NCBI GenBank assembly: GCA_029783825.1
Contig: JAREIK010011398.1
Span: 1-64,000 of the forward strand
Direction: 5' to 3'
From: Sapria himalayana
Lineage: Eukaryota; Streptophyta; Magnoliopsida; Malpighiales; Rafflesiaceae
DNA: 64,000 nt
Shown here: positions 12,501 to 25,470 of the stretch, one piece after another
How the letters are laid out: every line of letters begins with the position of its first letter
Position numbering within the stretch: the first letter of the stretch is position 1
The notes under the pieces: model-generated
Told to the model about the DNA's origin: nothing
What the model saw: only the letters and a program-made list of their open reading frames with translations
The model's database searches: none
Program-made: the position numbers and the translations under genes

Positions 12501-13885
12501 TTACCACTAAATTTGAGACTAAATGCATTAGAATTTATCATGCAAAATGGGCTTGCGAATCATTCTACAGTACTCCATCCAGATAACATTGAATATGCAG
12601 GAAAGTTACTTACCATCCACATAAGGGCTACCTGCATAATGAAATTTTGCTTCTTTGAGATATCATATGTATTCACGCCAACATACCTTAAATGATTTAA
12701 CTCCGCAATAAAAGGCTGTAAGAAAATATCCAGCATGTCTTTCAGATTTTTTGGCCATGGAACCAATATTGACAAAAACATATATTGCTCCTTCATACAC
12801 AACCACAGAGGCAAATTATAAGGTGTCACTATCACTGGTCATGCTGAATATTGTTGTCCAGATTGCCCAAATGACTGAAATCCATCAGTGCTAAAACCCA
12901 ATTTCACATTTCAACTTTTTGCTGCAAAATCTTGATGTATATAATTAAAATGTTTCCAAGCAGGTAAATCTGATGGATGACGCATAACCCCTTCTTCAAC
13001 CTTATGCTTGGAATGCCACCTCATATCATTTGCTATAGCATTTGATGCATATAGTCGCTATAATCGAGAAATTAATGGAAAATCATACATCTTCTTAAAG
13101 ATGACCTTCAATGTTTGTCGAGCACCTACAAAACGAAGTGCTTTCCAAAAACGAGGATGGTAACAAAACTTACAGCTAATTAAATCACTATCACCACCCC
13201 AATATAAAATGCATCCATTTAAACAACAATCAAAATTTTTCATTGGCAGACCTATTCCTCATAGTAACTTCTTAGTGCTGTAAAAGTTGTTAGTGATCAA
13301 ATTATTATCCGGAACAATCTCCTTCATTAGTTCTGTCACACGATCAAATAATTTCTCAGACATATGATTTTTTGACTTAATGCTTATTAGTCGAGCCACA
13401 AGTGACAATTGCGGATGTGCTTTACAACCAGGCCAAAACTTTTTATCTGCAGCTTTAAGCATTTCATAAAATTTTTGAGCTTCAAGATTAGGTGGTTCAT
13501 CCATGTAATCCATATGAAAGTCAGCACCAGCAGCTTCCGTGATCATTCTATGATATGTGTTTGATGATTTTTCACCACAAGAAAATGATTCAGTACCTTC
13601 ATTTTGGTCAATATTCAAAGTCAATGTACTTTCCCCATGATAAATCCAAACAAAATAATTTGGCACAAAGTCATATTTAGCCAAATAAATTCTTATAGTG
13701 TTTGCATCACGAAAAGGTATATTCTGACACTTGCGATGATTACATGGACACTTAATTTTTTCTCTATCCATCAATCTCGATTGATTACATGCAAAATTGA
13801 TGAAAGTTTCAAGCCCAGTCAGAAAATCTTTATTCAAAAATCCATTAATAACCTTTCCGTAAATCCACTGACGATCTGAGTTCAT
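9600..13885 (-). pseudogene. CACTA-1 transposase (TNP2 type), multiply broken
   Basis: Order on the minus strand follows the family: Transpos_assoc domain from 13885 (start MNSDRQWIYGK, with KIKCPCNHRKC); the NDCILY-like block NGCILYWGG (about 13210); Transposase_21 core with GFSTDGFQSFG (about 12900), TPYNLPLWLCMKE and NFPAYSMLSGWST (12830-12565), then RRNRIAFQK (12440) and PYWKSNLIRHNLDVMH (about 12255-12208); DUF4218 with MKSHDYHVFMQYLIP (about 11925-11880), FRRMYPFER (about 11645-11615) and LNVRNKEKSEGSI; DUF4216 with NNMIVLFKCEWFD (about 10070-10030); acidic tail to about 9600. Breaks include Trp-to-stop near 12840, a stop after GWSTVE near 12560, a one-base frameshift near 12056 and Gln-to-stop near 11660. 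Some gaps are introns (GT after PFER, AG before CLRKLKLN). A hAT-type MITE sits between the DUF4218 and DUF4216 segments. Confidence 0.9.
10483..11062. mobile_element. Non-autonomous hAT-type MITE (copy 1) inside CACTA-1
   Basis: GC-rich island in AT-rich DNA. Left end TAGATGGTGTCAACC; right end, inverted, TAGATGTCAATCGGG, both variants of the TAGAGGTGTCAA terminus of the hAT element at 53808. Flanks are near-identical 8-mers, ATTACAGG (10475-10482) and ATTACTGG (11063-11070), as expected for a slightly mutated hAT target duplication. Subterminal GTGCCGTGCC-type motifs and an internal series of inverted AAATTAGGGTTT / AAACCCTAATTT units fill the element. No coding sequence. It lies between two transposase domains of CACTA-1, probably in an intron. 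Confidence 0.75.
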
Positions 13886-14164
13886 TTTACTCTGTTTTAT
13901 TTACAAAAAATAATGCGCAATCATTATTATAAATAAAACATTATATTACTTCAAAATATATAAATAATAAAATAAAATTATTTACAAATGAATATTTAAA
14001 AATTAAATATCGTGAGTATCGAGGCAAAGTTTTTGTAGAATCTACATTAATAGATAAAATAATTTTTAGCACAATAAAGATTAATAGATATCATAATTAT
14101 ACTAGATAAATAGTGCAAAGTACGATATTGCACAAGAAAGGAAAGCAAAAAAGAAAGACATTTA

Positions 14165-14490
14165 ATGTTTGAAGGAGGAGAGGGAAGAGAGAGAGAGATA
14201 AGGTGGGGAGAGAGAGGGGCAAGAAATGGGGAGACGGGGAGAGAGAGAGAGAGGGCAAGGGAGAGAGAAGGTGGGAGAGAGAGTCGGAGAGAAATGGTGA
14301 AATGGAGAGAGGGGGAAAGAGGGAAGAGAGAGGGAGAGAGAGAGAGGGAGAGAGAGGGGGTAGAGAGAGAGAACAAGCAAGAAAGAAGAGCGATAAAAAA
14401 ATTAACAAGAGAGAGTGTGACACAAAGAAAAATAGGAAGAGAATGACAGAAAAAATTATAGAGGGAGAGAGAGACACATAGAGAGTGTAG
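14165..14490. repeat. (GA)n-rich polypurine tract
   Basis: About 325 bases, almost entirely purine on the plus strand (GAGAGA with GGGAGA and GAGAAA variants), just upstream of the CACTA-1 transposase start on the opposite strand. It produces artificial Arg/Glu-rich (plus) and Ser/Leu/Pro-rich (minus) translations. A polypurine/polypyrimidine tract upstream of a plant gene can act as a GAGA-type element, but no function is shown here. Confidence 0.9.
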
Positions 14491-15300
14491 TGTTAGAATG
14501 AAGAATTATATAAAAGAAAATATAAGTTCTTCAGTACAAACCTATCAAATATTTTTTTTATTATACATAAGTTCATATTTGAGCCTGAAGCCCAAGGGCT
14601 GGGATTAGGTAAGAGTACGACCCTTATTTGTCTTATACCATATATGAGCCTGATCAACGGACACTCTTATGCTATGTGCTAACATATTGTTGATATTATA
14701 TCTTTAGCCATTTTATTTCAATTTTGTGCAACAAAATAGTATTATCCCATATATAATTATATGTTTGGATACATATAGTAAATGTAGTTATAAATAGTTA
14801 CATTTAGTTTAACATATAATTATATATAGATATATGCATATAAGTAGTTATAAGTAAATATAAATAAATGTGTACAAAGTTATAAACAAATATATAGAAT
14901 TACATATATGTATACATAATTAAAAATAAAGTTATATTTATTTATATATACTTTTTTATAGTTATACAAATATTTATATATGGTTATACATATTTAGTTA
15001 GACATTATGTTGTATGTTTTTATACATATAATTATAAATATAGTTACATGTGGATATACATATAGTTACACGTATAGTTAAACTTATATTTATACATGTA
15101 TACAATTTTATTTAGTTTTATAAATATTTATATATAGTTATACACATATAATTAAACATAATGTTTTATGTTTTAATACATATAATTATAAATATAGTTA
15201 CATGTGGTTATACATTTAGTTACACCTATAGTTATACTTATATTTATACTTAAAATAATCAAATCCTACTTGAGTTATCATGCTAAAGATTTTTGAATTC

Positions 15301-15427
15301 AAGATAAATAAAAAGTTACTAGTTGGATGGTTGGTGGCATCATTAAATGGGTGTAAGCCCTGGGTTTGAACTTGTCATTGTTCTTTGAAGAAGTATATTT
15401 TGTTAAACCCTATGAGAATCAAAAATT
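15301..15427 (+). mobile_element. SINE-like retroposon with 13-bp target duplication
   Basis: A 127-bp body is flanked by perfect direct repeats GATTTTTGAATTC at 15288-15300 and 15428-15440. Inside are a tRNA-like A box TAGTTGGATGG (15320-15330) and a B-box-like GGTTTGAACTT (15363-15373), which fits the GGTTCGANNCC consensus after C-to-T changes. Spacing of about 40 bases suits a polymerase III promoter. The 3' end is only weakly A-rich. Insertion inside CACTA-1 postdates that element. An alternative is a chance direct repeat around a tRNA-like stretch. Confidence 0.55.
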
Positions 15428-15962
15428 GATTTTTGAATTCTGAAACTATTATTTTAGATTTAAATTTTTTTTAAAACTTCTGTGAGATAAACAAAGTTGA
15501 TGCATTTCGGTGCATCAAAAGTGGATAAAAGTTATAATGTTATAGATAAAAATGTTAAGGGGTCCCAAAATGAAAATAATTATGTTTTATTACAATTTTT
15601 AATTTTAATATAACATTTGGGGACCCAAATCCAAAATATTTATGAGTTGGGTCTTCCAAATTTCTATACTAATAATTACCTTCCTTTATTCATACGATAA
15701 GCATATACTCAAGTATGCATATGAGTTTATGCAAAAACTCATTTTTTTCATAAACAAAAGCATATGCATATGGAGTTTATAAATACTCGGTATGCATAAA
15801 CATATGCATAAACTCATTTTTGCATACTGAGTAAGCTAAAACAAGTTTATGCATAATGTTTTTTTTATTTATATTGGGATAATAATGAGTATCCGAATTT
15901 AGGTACTAAAATATAACCTTAATCATAGATATTTTTTTTTGGATCCCATAACATAACTATCC

Positions 15963-15963
<1 letters not shown>

Positions 15964-16012
<49 letters not shown>
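15964..16012. repeat. (TG)n microsatellite
   Basis: About 24 uninterrupted TG units. Unlike the TCTA blocks it is essentially pure, so it is young or still slipping. Confidence 0.95.
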
Positions 16013-16015
<3 letters not shown>

Positions 16016-19000
16016 TAAGGATGAAAATATTAAGTATTATTATTATTATTGTTGTGGAGGAATTCCATTTTTTTTTGCAAAGTTAGATAAAAGTTAGTGC
16101 TATTTTTGGAAGCAACAAAATATAAAGAATATTACTTTCATTGTCAATAAAATCTATTTAATAAAATTCTGAAATTGAACTAATTTAAGAAAATACTTCA
16201 CAAAACAATATTCCTAACTTTTAGTGGTATCAATGCATAATATTAAATTATTTTTGTTATTTTGTTTTGTAATTTAAGAGATGCAAGCCTAATCTTTTTT
16301 TATATTTGAAGGTTAGAATGATTTGGATTTTTTGTTATGCATGTAATTGCTATTTAAGAGCTATAAGGCTACTCTATTTTCATTTTCTTATTTTCTATCA
16401 ATAATTTGGATTTTTTTGGCTCCTTTGCAAGACTAATAATTATTCTTGATCACTAATTTATTTTTGATATTTTCTTAATTGCTATGTGATCAACTCGAAA
16501 ACTTACAAAATTCCTTTATGCGACATCATATGCAAGGTCTCTTTGTTCAAGCTTCTTTGTTGTGCCATACAAAATTACAATAAAACCTTGATTCATCATT
16601 TTCATTATACATGATGAATAGTTCTATACTAAGTCCCTTACAAGGGATTTTAACATAATGCAGGTTGATGTGTAGGATTTAGCTTGGGTTTAGGTTGGCT
16701 TTTAACCTGTCGACTTGCATTCCTACAAACAATTTAGAAATATTAAAAATTTAAGATATAATATATAAAAAAATGATAGTATGGCATACAAATCATGTAA
16801 GTGACTAAATCTATTTCTCAAATTAAATTTATAATCTCTTTTCTTTGGTTCAAATTAGAAACATAATCAAATTAAGGTGCTAGAATGAATATAATCAACC
16901 CTCATATGACCTATAAAATGTCATCCCTCCAGTGGCTATTAAGCTAGCATGAAATGAATATAAATCATTCTAGCTATAGGAATCATAATAAATCTTTCTT
17001 TTATGGTGCAATATAAATGGATGGGTAAATTTACTTCTCAATTATTGATCATACAATAAATACAAGTGGCTCAGACAACATTGAGAAGTAATTATTTGAT
17101 ATGAGTAAATAATGAGTTTATAATAACTCGGAATAATTTAATGATGACATTGCACGAGGATTTATTATCACGGTTCTAGGGCATTCTCATTCAAGGGCTG
17201 TGATGTGCTTAGTTTGATTTGTTAAATTTCATAGGATTTAAAATACTTTAAATTCTAGTATTAGATATTTTTTCATTTATAATTATAAGTTTTTACAATT
17301 TTTATAAATTACTTATAAAGTATAGTAAAAGTTTATGTTTACTGTTTCTATAGTTATATAGATATAGTTATGTTTAAATAGTTTATGTAAACTATTTTTA
17401 TAGTTATATATATATAGTTATTTTTAAACACACTTATATAAAACACACATATATTTATGTATACTATTTTTCTATACAATATGTAGTTATGTATATGGAA
17501 GAAGTTATTAATTCGGCATACCTACTGTGCACCATTAAAATCCACACAATGACAATGCATTATATCACAAATGCATGAGGTATGTATATGATTAAGTATA
17601 TACGCAATCCAAGAACACCACGGTGAATAAAGGAGAAGACTTTCAGAAATAATAAATAATAGAATCAAAACGCATAAGCTTAATCAAGATAATTGATGAA
17701 GAATAAATGTATAAAACATACCTCAAATCAAATAAAAATTAAAACTTAAACCTCGATTATATGTTGATGTGTCGGTGTCGAGGGATAGATGGCCGAATGC
17801 AGAGGTTCGCTTCACTTGTTGTTGAAGATTATTGCGTCACGACGTGAATGTAAATATTAAAAAATTTTTATATTTTTAATTATTTAAACATTAAATAAAC
17901 AATATATATATAATCAAAAAGACTCATTAATTGTATTTACTATCAAAATTTTTTCAACAAAATTAATGTGCATGTAGCAAGGTACAAATGAAAAATAAAC
18001 ACCTTACAATATTTTATTATAATATTAATTAAACAATAAATATATAAACAATTAAAAAAATGTTTAACCTTATAAAAAAATATCAAATCAGTACAAAATT
18101 AATAAACTCTATATAATACGACATAAATAAAAAGATGATTTGTCTTCTAGTCACTCGACTAAAAGTTATAAAATACTATTAATGTTAAAAAATATATAAA
18201 AATGTATATTTTATGGTTATAAATTTTTAAGAATTCATATTAATTTTTATGAAGATAATATGAAATAATTTTAAAGACATAAAATTTCATATTATTTGAT
18301 ATCATTAATAATTTTTAAAATTCAAAAAATTACTTAAAGAGAGAAGATAATTAAAATAAGTTATATTTATTATTTTAATAAAAACTTAATGTTAAAAGCT
18401 AATGGTAAAAATATTACTCAATTGTTTAATTCGTATATATTTTTGTAAGAGAAAACATCTGTGTATTTATTTATAAATATTAATTTATTTTCTTTTACCT
18501 TTATTAAAAAAATTATATTTTTATTATATTTAATATTTTCAAAATTTATATTATTTATTTATTTAAATGTTTTCTATAATAATAATTTTTTTACTTATAA
18601 TAATATTAATTATTAATAGTTGATTCGTCAATTTAGATAATTTTGAAAATATTTTCTATTTTATTATACAATGAATTAATTTACATTTATATTAGAAGAA
18701 ATTTTAATATATGTTAATTTAATTTTTAAAATATAGAAAAAATTAGTATACTTTTTGAATTTATTATTTAATGTTACTTTTAATACAAAATTTTAAGTTT
18801 CTTATTTTAAAATTTTAGAAAAAATGTTTGTATAATTTTATAAAAAATTAATACATCATAAAAATAGTTAATTTAGTCCTTATTAATATAAATAATTGTT
18901 TTTTGTATTTTTATATTTTTAAATTATTAATTTATAATATAATTTTTTTATGATTTTACGAGGAGAATATATTTTTCAAGGATTGGTCATCTATAGATCA

Positions 19001-19074
19001 TTAACATACATTTAAAAAACAAAATTAAATAAAATATTAAAACAAATAATAAATAAATAAAATTTAAATAATTA

Positions 19075-20044
19075 ATTATTGGCTAGGGAAATACAGTCAC
19101 TAAATCCGTAGCTAAATTATGGAATTTATAAGCTAGAGAAAATTCGTCATTATATTACGGATTTTATTAGCTAGAGAAAATTCGTCGCTAATTCTATCGC
19201 TAAATTATAAATTTTATTCACTAGAAAAATTCTGTCGCTAAATCCGTGACAAAATTAATGATTTTATTTTCTAGGGAAACTCCGTCACTAATTTATGGAT
19301 TTTATTAGCTAAGGAAATTTGGTCGCTAAATCTCTAGCTAAAATACAATTTTTATTAGTTAGGAAAAATTCATCGCTAAATCCGTAGCTAAATTACTGAT
19401 TTTATTATCTAGGGAAAATCTGTCGCTAAATATGTAGCTAAATCACTGATTTTATTAGCTAGGGAAAATCCATCGCTAAATCCGTAGCTAAAATTTTGGA
19501 TTTTATTAGCTAGGAAAAATCTGTCACTAAATATGTAATTAAATTACGGATTTTATTAGCTATGGAAAATCTGTCGCTAAATCCGTCTCTAAATCAAGGA
19601 TTTTATTTGCTAGAAAAATTCTCTCGCTGAATCCGTCGGTAAATCACGGGTTTTATTGCATAGAGAAAATTAATTGCTAAATCTGTCGCTAATTTCAGGC
19701 TTTTATTAGAGAGAGATATTCCGTCACTAAATTCCCTGCTTTTCTTGAAAGGAATTTACGAAAATTTTTCGTCACTAAGCTATCGCTAATCCATCGCTAA
19801 ATACCCCGATTTTCTTGAGCGGAATTTAAGAAAAATTTTCCATTGCTAATTCGTTGCTATTATTTTTTCAAAGATAAATCATAAATCCCTTGCTATTCCC
19901 TAGCTAATCCCTAACTATTTTTTTTTCAAAAAAAAATCATAAATCTCTTTCTATTCCTTAACTAATCCCTTGTTATTCCCTAGCTAATCCCTTTTAATAT
20001 AGCTAGGGATTGATCCCTAGCTAAATTGATATTTTCTTGTAGTA
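19075..20044. repeat. Right subterminal repeat region of CACTA-1
   Basis: Roughly 40-60 bp imperfect tandem units built on TAGCTAGGGAAA, TCCGTCGCTAAATCCGT and GGATTTTATTAG, ending in the inverted terminus at 20044. The matching region of CACTA-2 (30436-31204) uses the same unit. This is twice as long as the left subterminal region. Such asymmetric TNPA-binding arrays are known from En/Spm; binding here is inferred. Confidence 0.85.
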
Positions 20045-20196
20045 ACATGGTCTATATTTCTATCTTTCTATCTATCTATCTGTTTATCAATTTATCTCTT
20101 TATCTATCTACATGTTTATTTATCTATCTATCTATCTATTTGACTAGCTTTCTATCTGTCTATTTGTGTATATGCATATCAGTCTATTTCTCTAAA
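20045..20196. repeat. (TCTA)n array, block II between the two CACTA elements
   Basis: About 150 bp of the same plus-strand TCTA repeat as blocks I and III, trapped between the right end of CACTA-1 and the left end of CACTA-2. Its presence with unchanged polarity is the main evidence that both elements entered one pre-existing array. Confidence 0.95.
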
Positions 20197-20700
20197 TACT
20201 ACAAAAAAAATCTCGTATAGTTAGGAACAATCCCCTAGCTAAATTGGTATTTTCTGTGGCTAAATGGGATATAGCGACGAATTACCAACGGATCAATTTC
20301 TTATCTAAAGTGCTCATTATTAAAATTTAGCGAGGGAAAGTGTCCCTAGCTAAAAATTTAGTGACGGAAAAATCACTTGCTAAAAAAGACAAATTCCCTA
20401 GCTAAATTAGCAAGCTAAATGAGATTTTTCATCGCTAAATGAAAATAACAATAGATGATTCCCAAGCTAAAGTGTAGGTCACTAAATTTTGGCGATGGAA
20501 ATTGTCTCTAGTTAAATAAATTTAGTGACAAAAAAATCGATTGCTAAAATAAAGATTTCCTTTGCTAAATTAGCCAGGGAATTTTCCCTATATAATTTAG
20601 CAATGGATTTTTCCCTTGCTAATTTAGCAAGAGATTTTTAGCAAGGGAATTTTCCCTTACTAATTTAGCAATGAATTTTTCCCTAGCTATTTTAATTTAA
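20197..20700. repeat. Left subterminal repeat region of CACTA-2
   Basis: Same motifs and order as 5365-5835: TAGCTAAAT, TCGCTAAA, TTTAGCAAGGGA. It starts with the intact terminus missing from CACTA-1, and so supplies the reference for judging the 2-base loss at 5365. Confidence 0.85.
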
Positions 20701-21390
20701 AAACTATTTTCAAAATTTAATTTATTTTAAAATTATTTAATTAAATAATTTAATATTTTTATATCAAATTGAATAAAAATTAAAACTATAAATAATTTAT
20801 AATAAACAAAAATAAAATCATTTAATAACTTATTCTAATTCAATATTTTACATAATTGAAACAAAAAAATAACAAAATTTTATTACATCTTATTCATCAA
20901 TGTATCTACCGACATTACATAAAGTATAATATATCCATTCATTGTTGTTGCTTTCTATCCCTCTACTCCTCCAATCACCATTTTTCTACTACGACAAAGC
21001 TATCCAAGTCACGGCACATAATGTCTAGTGAAAAATCTCATCATTTATACAAGTTTTGTATGAGGAACAATGTGGTATCATATCTGTAAGAAATTTAAAC
21101 CACTCAGTCAATTTAAAATAAAAAAAAGTTATATTTTGATAAATATATAATTTTGCAGTATATATGTAATATATATTAGTATTTCACTCGTACATATATT
21201 ACTGTAGTATATGTACATATAAACTGCAGTATTATGCGTACATATATACCAAGTACATATATATTCAGTATATATGTAAATAAAATACTATAGTATTATA
21301 TGTACGTATATACCACATTTGTTACCATTACTGCTACTCCCACTATCGCTGTGACTCCCGCGGTCACTACGGTTCCCGCCATAGCTGCTG
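20701..21390. other. Family-conserved left internal region of CACTA-2 with shortened triplet tract
   Basis: Aligns with 5836-6480 of CACTA-1, including the palindromic TATATGTACATATA cluster, then passes into a GC-rich triplet remnant (about 21318-21390) that is far shorter than its counterpart at 6481-7045. Non-coding. Confidence 0.75.
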
Positions 21391-23614
21391 CATTTATACA
21401 TAATGTGTACGTATGCTATATGCTCCCAAACAATATAGCATAAAAAAGCTTACAAATTATATTAAATCACAACAATATGCATAGATAAAAAATCATAAAT
21501 TCATATAACAAAATTACTTATTATAATATCTACAATGTTGTAACTATTAGTATCACAAAATTTCAAATATATTCTACTTTCTTTCTTATTTAATGAAATA
21601 CAAATTCAAAAATATCATTGGAAACCTTCCAAATAAAAGATAAAACTCAACAAACAATTCACATTCATTTGTATCATATGTATTAATATTTCAAGAACAA
21701 AGAATCAAATAAAATATATTTAAAAATATAGTATATAAATAAATTATAGTTTTCAAGGTTCAAATAACAAACTCACTTACAAGTAATCCTTAAACAATCA
21801 TATATTAATTAATTTTATCATTTTTTTCTTATTTTCTAAAGTTATTCATCATTTTCATTACACATCTATAAAAATCACCAGTAAGCTAGTCATGACTCTT
21901 ATTTTTTAATAAAATAATCATTAGTTCAAGATAAATTCGACTATACTTAAAGATTTATTAATTATAATCTCAGCTCATATTAATGATTTGTATCACCCTT
22001 TTGAGTTCTAGTCATTTCTATTGTACTCTTCACAAATATCTTTGTATTATTTTTCATTATCTTGTGAATGCATTTCATAAAAGCTCAATTTTATACGTAA
22101 ACAATCAATAAAGTGAAGTGAAAAAGAGTGAATATTTAAAGTAATAGTCAAGTGTGTTCAAGAATAAAAATATATATTTAATGTTGGACATTTTTTTGAA
22201 AAAATTATCCAAAAAAAATTTGAAAATAATTAAGAAATGCTATCTAATCTTTTTATATTTCAAAAATAATAACCCAAATATACTCTTACTCATCTACATC
22301 ATGTAAAAAACAAAAAATCAAAAAATAAAAAAAAACAAACATATTAATACATACATATATATATATATTTATATATATATATATTATATGTTTATACATA
22401 CAAACATATATAAAATATATACATATTAATACATTTATACATGTATACAAGATATACATTTAAAATGTTAACATATATATTGTAGATACTTATGTTTTCA
22501 AAAATAGTATATTGAAAAAAACTATTTTTGACTTTTAGTTAAATATTAAAATATATTTACCTAATCAAATAGGTAAATATATTTTTAAAATTATTTTTTA
22601 TTCACAAGCTTAGGCAACACAAGAAAAAAAATTATATATTCATCTATATTTTTTATTTTGAGCATTGATTCTTAATTATTTTCATATCACAACCCTTTTA
22701 TATAATTTTCCTTATTTTTTTCTATATTATTATTTTACTAATAAATTATCTACCTAATCAAAATAAGTAAATATATTTCTCAAATTTTTGTTATCACAAA
22801 TTGAGTCAACTATCAACATTAAAAAAATAATTGTATATATATTCTCAAGAATCTAAATAATTCCAATTGTTTAGTAAATCATCTAATCATGTTAACTAGT
22901 TGTAATCAAATTTACAATTATAGCTTTTAGAAAATAACTTTTGTTAATGTATTCTTCATATTAAAGACATTTACAACATTCTATAGCACCAAATCAACAT
23001 AATATAATACAAAAGCCTAACACAAATTTTACAATTTCAATTCCAGTATTTTTTATTTGTGATATTATAAAATGCTCATAATTAATTTGAAAATTTTCTA
23101 GATGAAATTAACATTAAAAAAAATCAAAAAACATAAATTTCATTTGCATCATTATATAGCTTAATAATAATCTAAAATACCTTAAAACATATTTTATTCT
23201 TTCATTATTATATTTGTTTATAAATCTAAATAAAAATTTTGTGATTATAGGAATAAAAATATCCGTTGAGTGCATAAATATAATAAAATATTTATTTTTG
23301 ATACATCACACAAATGTAATTATCATTTTATAATTTTTATCAATTCATTCATCCGACACAAATTACATATTTATTTCTAACTCAATCAAATAATTTTACA
23401 TCAATTTTTTAATAAATACTATTTTTTAGATAAGTATTTTTTACCTCATGAAAACTTGGATAAATAATCAAATTAAAATAATAAATAATAATATATTCAT
23501 CTATTAATTAATATATATGATGTTTTATTAAATCTTTAACCATTATTCAATATAATTGAATTTGATCAATTTTAAAGTAACCCTTTTAGATTTGAAGTAA
23601 AAAATAATTACTAC

Positions 23615-23616
<2 letters not shown>

Positions 23617-23668
<52 letters not shown>

Positions 23669-23689
23669 TACTACTACTACTACTACTAT
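23617..23689. repeat. (TTA)n-(CTA)n compound microsatellite
   Basis: About 17 TTA units directly followed by about 7 CTA/ACT units, uninterrupted. Confidence 0.95.
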
Positions 23690-25470
23690 CATGTTCTTCA
23701 TTAATTACTAATTTCACTAGATATGCATGTAACACTCATCTTATTATAAATTTCAATAGCATATTCATTTTCCCAAGATTCAATCAATTTTCATGTATAA
23801 TATCCATTTCATAGAGTATTTTTTTTTTAAAATTTTTTTTATAAATCACATATACAAACATTTATTCTTTTAAATTTTAAATGTCATGACATTTTTAAAT
23901 TATCACAAAAAATATTTATCATTATATTTCTATATTAGTAGTTTTATTACAAAAAATACACAAAATCTAATTATCATTGATTAAGGATACAAATATATTT
24001 CTATGTATGATCCTTCCTTTTATTTAATTTAAATTTTACTTGACTTACATCCTCAATTTTTTTTATAAAAAAAGCTAGTTCACTATCTTTAAATCTACTA
24101 GTACACAAGTTTTTTATATTATGAATTTTGATAGTCCTCACTCATATTTTCTTTTGACACAATCAATAAGACATAAATACTTTTTCTTGAATAGATGTAT
24201 AAGATGGAATGAGACGACAAACCACAGCACAATCCAAGTATTAGGCAAAAGTGATCCCTAAAAGACATGACTCAAACCCTAGCTAGCCAAGGTGAAGTCC
24301 AGGCAAGCCGACACAGGCTAACTGCTAGCCTTGACTTGGACCATTCCTACCCAATCAAACCATGATCTATTTTTAAAACTGATATGTTAGTTTCATACGC
24401 CAACTCAAGTCAGAATTTTGTTCCCAATACAAAGCATGACCCACACCAAATTCAACATGCACAAACAAGTTTTGAGAGTCATGTCATGTCAACTATCGCA
24501 CCCATTTGTGGCACACAAGCTAGATCACATAGCCCAACATGACCCAAGTCATCCCATTGCTGGACATGCATGGGTTTGATCATGTTGGACATGCATGGGT
24601 CAACAATAGTTTCGAAAAATAGCACAATGGCATGCTTGAAAGTGTGTTTCATATGCATGCATTAAGACATGATTTTCAAAACTAAATCCATAGCATATAA
24701 TCAAGTATCTCATCCGCCACCTCCTAGGAGAAACATACTAATGACTGGAACACATTTTTAAAGTAGCAAGTATTAATACCAGATGAGCAGATGGCTTCCA
24801 TTCACAATCACAATAACATCTGACTTATTTTTGAAGTTGACAATAAAATATACCTTATTTTTAAACATGACAATTGATTAACACACTAGATATCATAAAA
24901 ATTTTAAAATTAAATGTGTTAAACATGACTAAACGAGAATACTCCTAATATTATTGATAATCTAATAAATCTTTATGATTCATATATTTGTTGAAAACTA
25001 TGTCATGGTGACTTGACAAATATCTTCATCTAAAGACAATATAACACTGGTTAGAGACTCATCCGACATTGAATTTCCAACTTTTAAGAGTAATACTATC
25101 AAAATATTAAACTCTAAGGTAGAATCATCAGCTAGATCATAATGGACCGACAAAGCCCAAATTTCTTATGCTTGGTCAACACATTGCCCCCCATCAACCA
25201 CAACACATTACCAAAAAATGTAGCCAATTAAAGCTCGATGGACAGACTAAACCATTCAAATTAGATTCATGTCAGGTAAAACCAACATGACCAAGCAAGG
25301 GAGAATCTAGTACATGGCCCAGCCTACAGCTAACCTAGACTAGCTTGGATTTGCTATCATGGGAAATAAATTGCAACCGGCCCTAGCCCTTTCACCAGAC
25401 AATAAGCAGGATTAGAGAGCAACCTCAACTACCTACCACAAATAATGTAGGCAGCATGCTTGCTCGAACA

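Larger units (their letters stand above)
14491..19074. other. AT-rich non-coding interior of CACTA-1
   Basis: No gene recognised. Very AT-rich. It holds runs of tandem-like AT motifs around atatagttatacatat (14750-15250), a SINE-like insertion (15301-15427), a TG microsatellite (15964-16012) and a stretch of unidentified sequence (16000-17800). The transposase promoter should lie towards the right end, but I cannot point to it. Confidence 0.6.
5365..20044 (-). mobile_element. CACTA-1: En/Spm-type DNA transposon, 14.7 kb, two decayed genes
   Basis: The right end, read inward on the minus strand, is TACTACAAGAAAATATC. The left end (TTAAAAGAAAAATTTC from 5365) aligns to the same sequence if two bases were lost and one changed. 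A 3-bp target duplication ACA lies at 5362-5364 and 20045-20047, matching the 3-bp duplications of CACTA elements. Both subterminal regions are packed with TAGCTAGGGA and TCGCTAAAT motifs, the kind of arrays bound by TNPA proteins. Two element genes run on the minus strand: TNP2-like (13885-9600) and TNPA/Transposase_24-like (9470-7560). The element also carries a triplet-repeat tract, a GA tract, a hAT-type MITE and a SINE-like insertion. Strand is given by its genes. The left terminus is the less certain one. Confidence 0.85.

Noticed and set aside
14047..14481. Arg/Glu-rich and Ser/Leu/Pro-rich frames
   Set aside because: Translations of the GA/CT tract.
24200..25450. Less AT-rich patches in CACTA-2 as further captured genes
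   Set aside because: No readable homology on either strand; kept as unidentified sequence.
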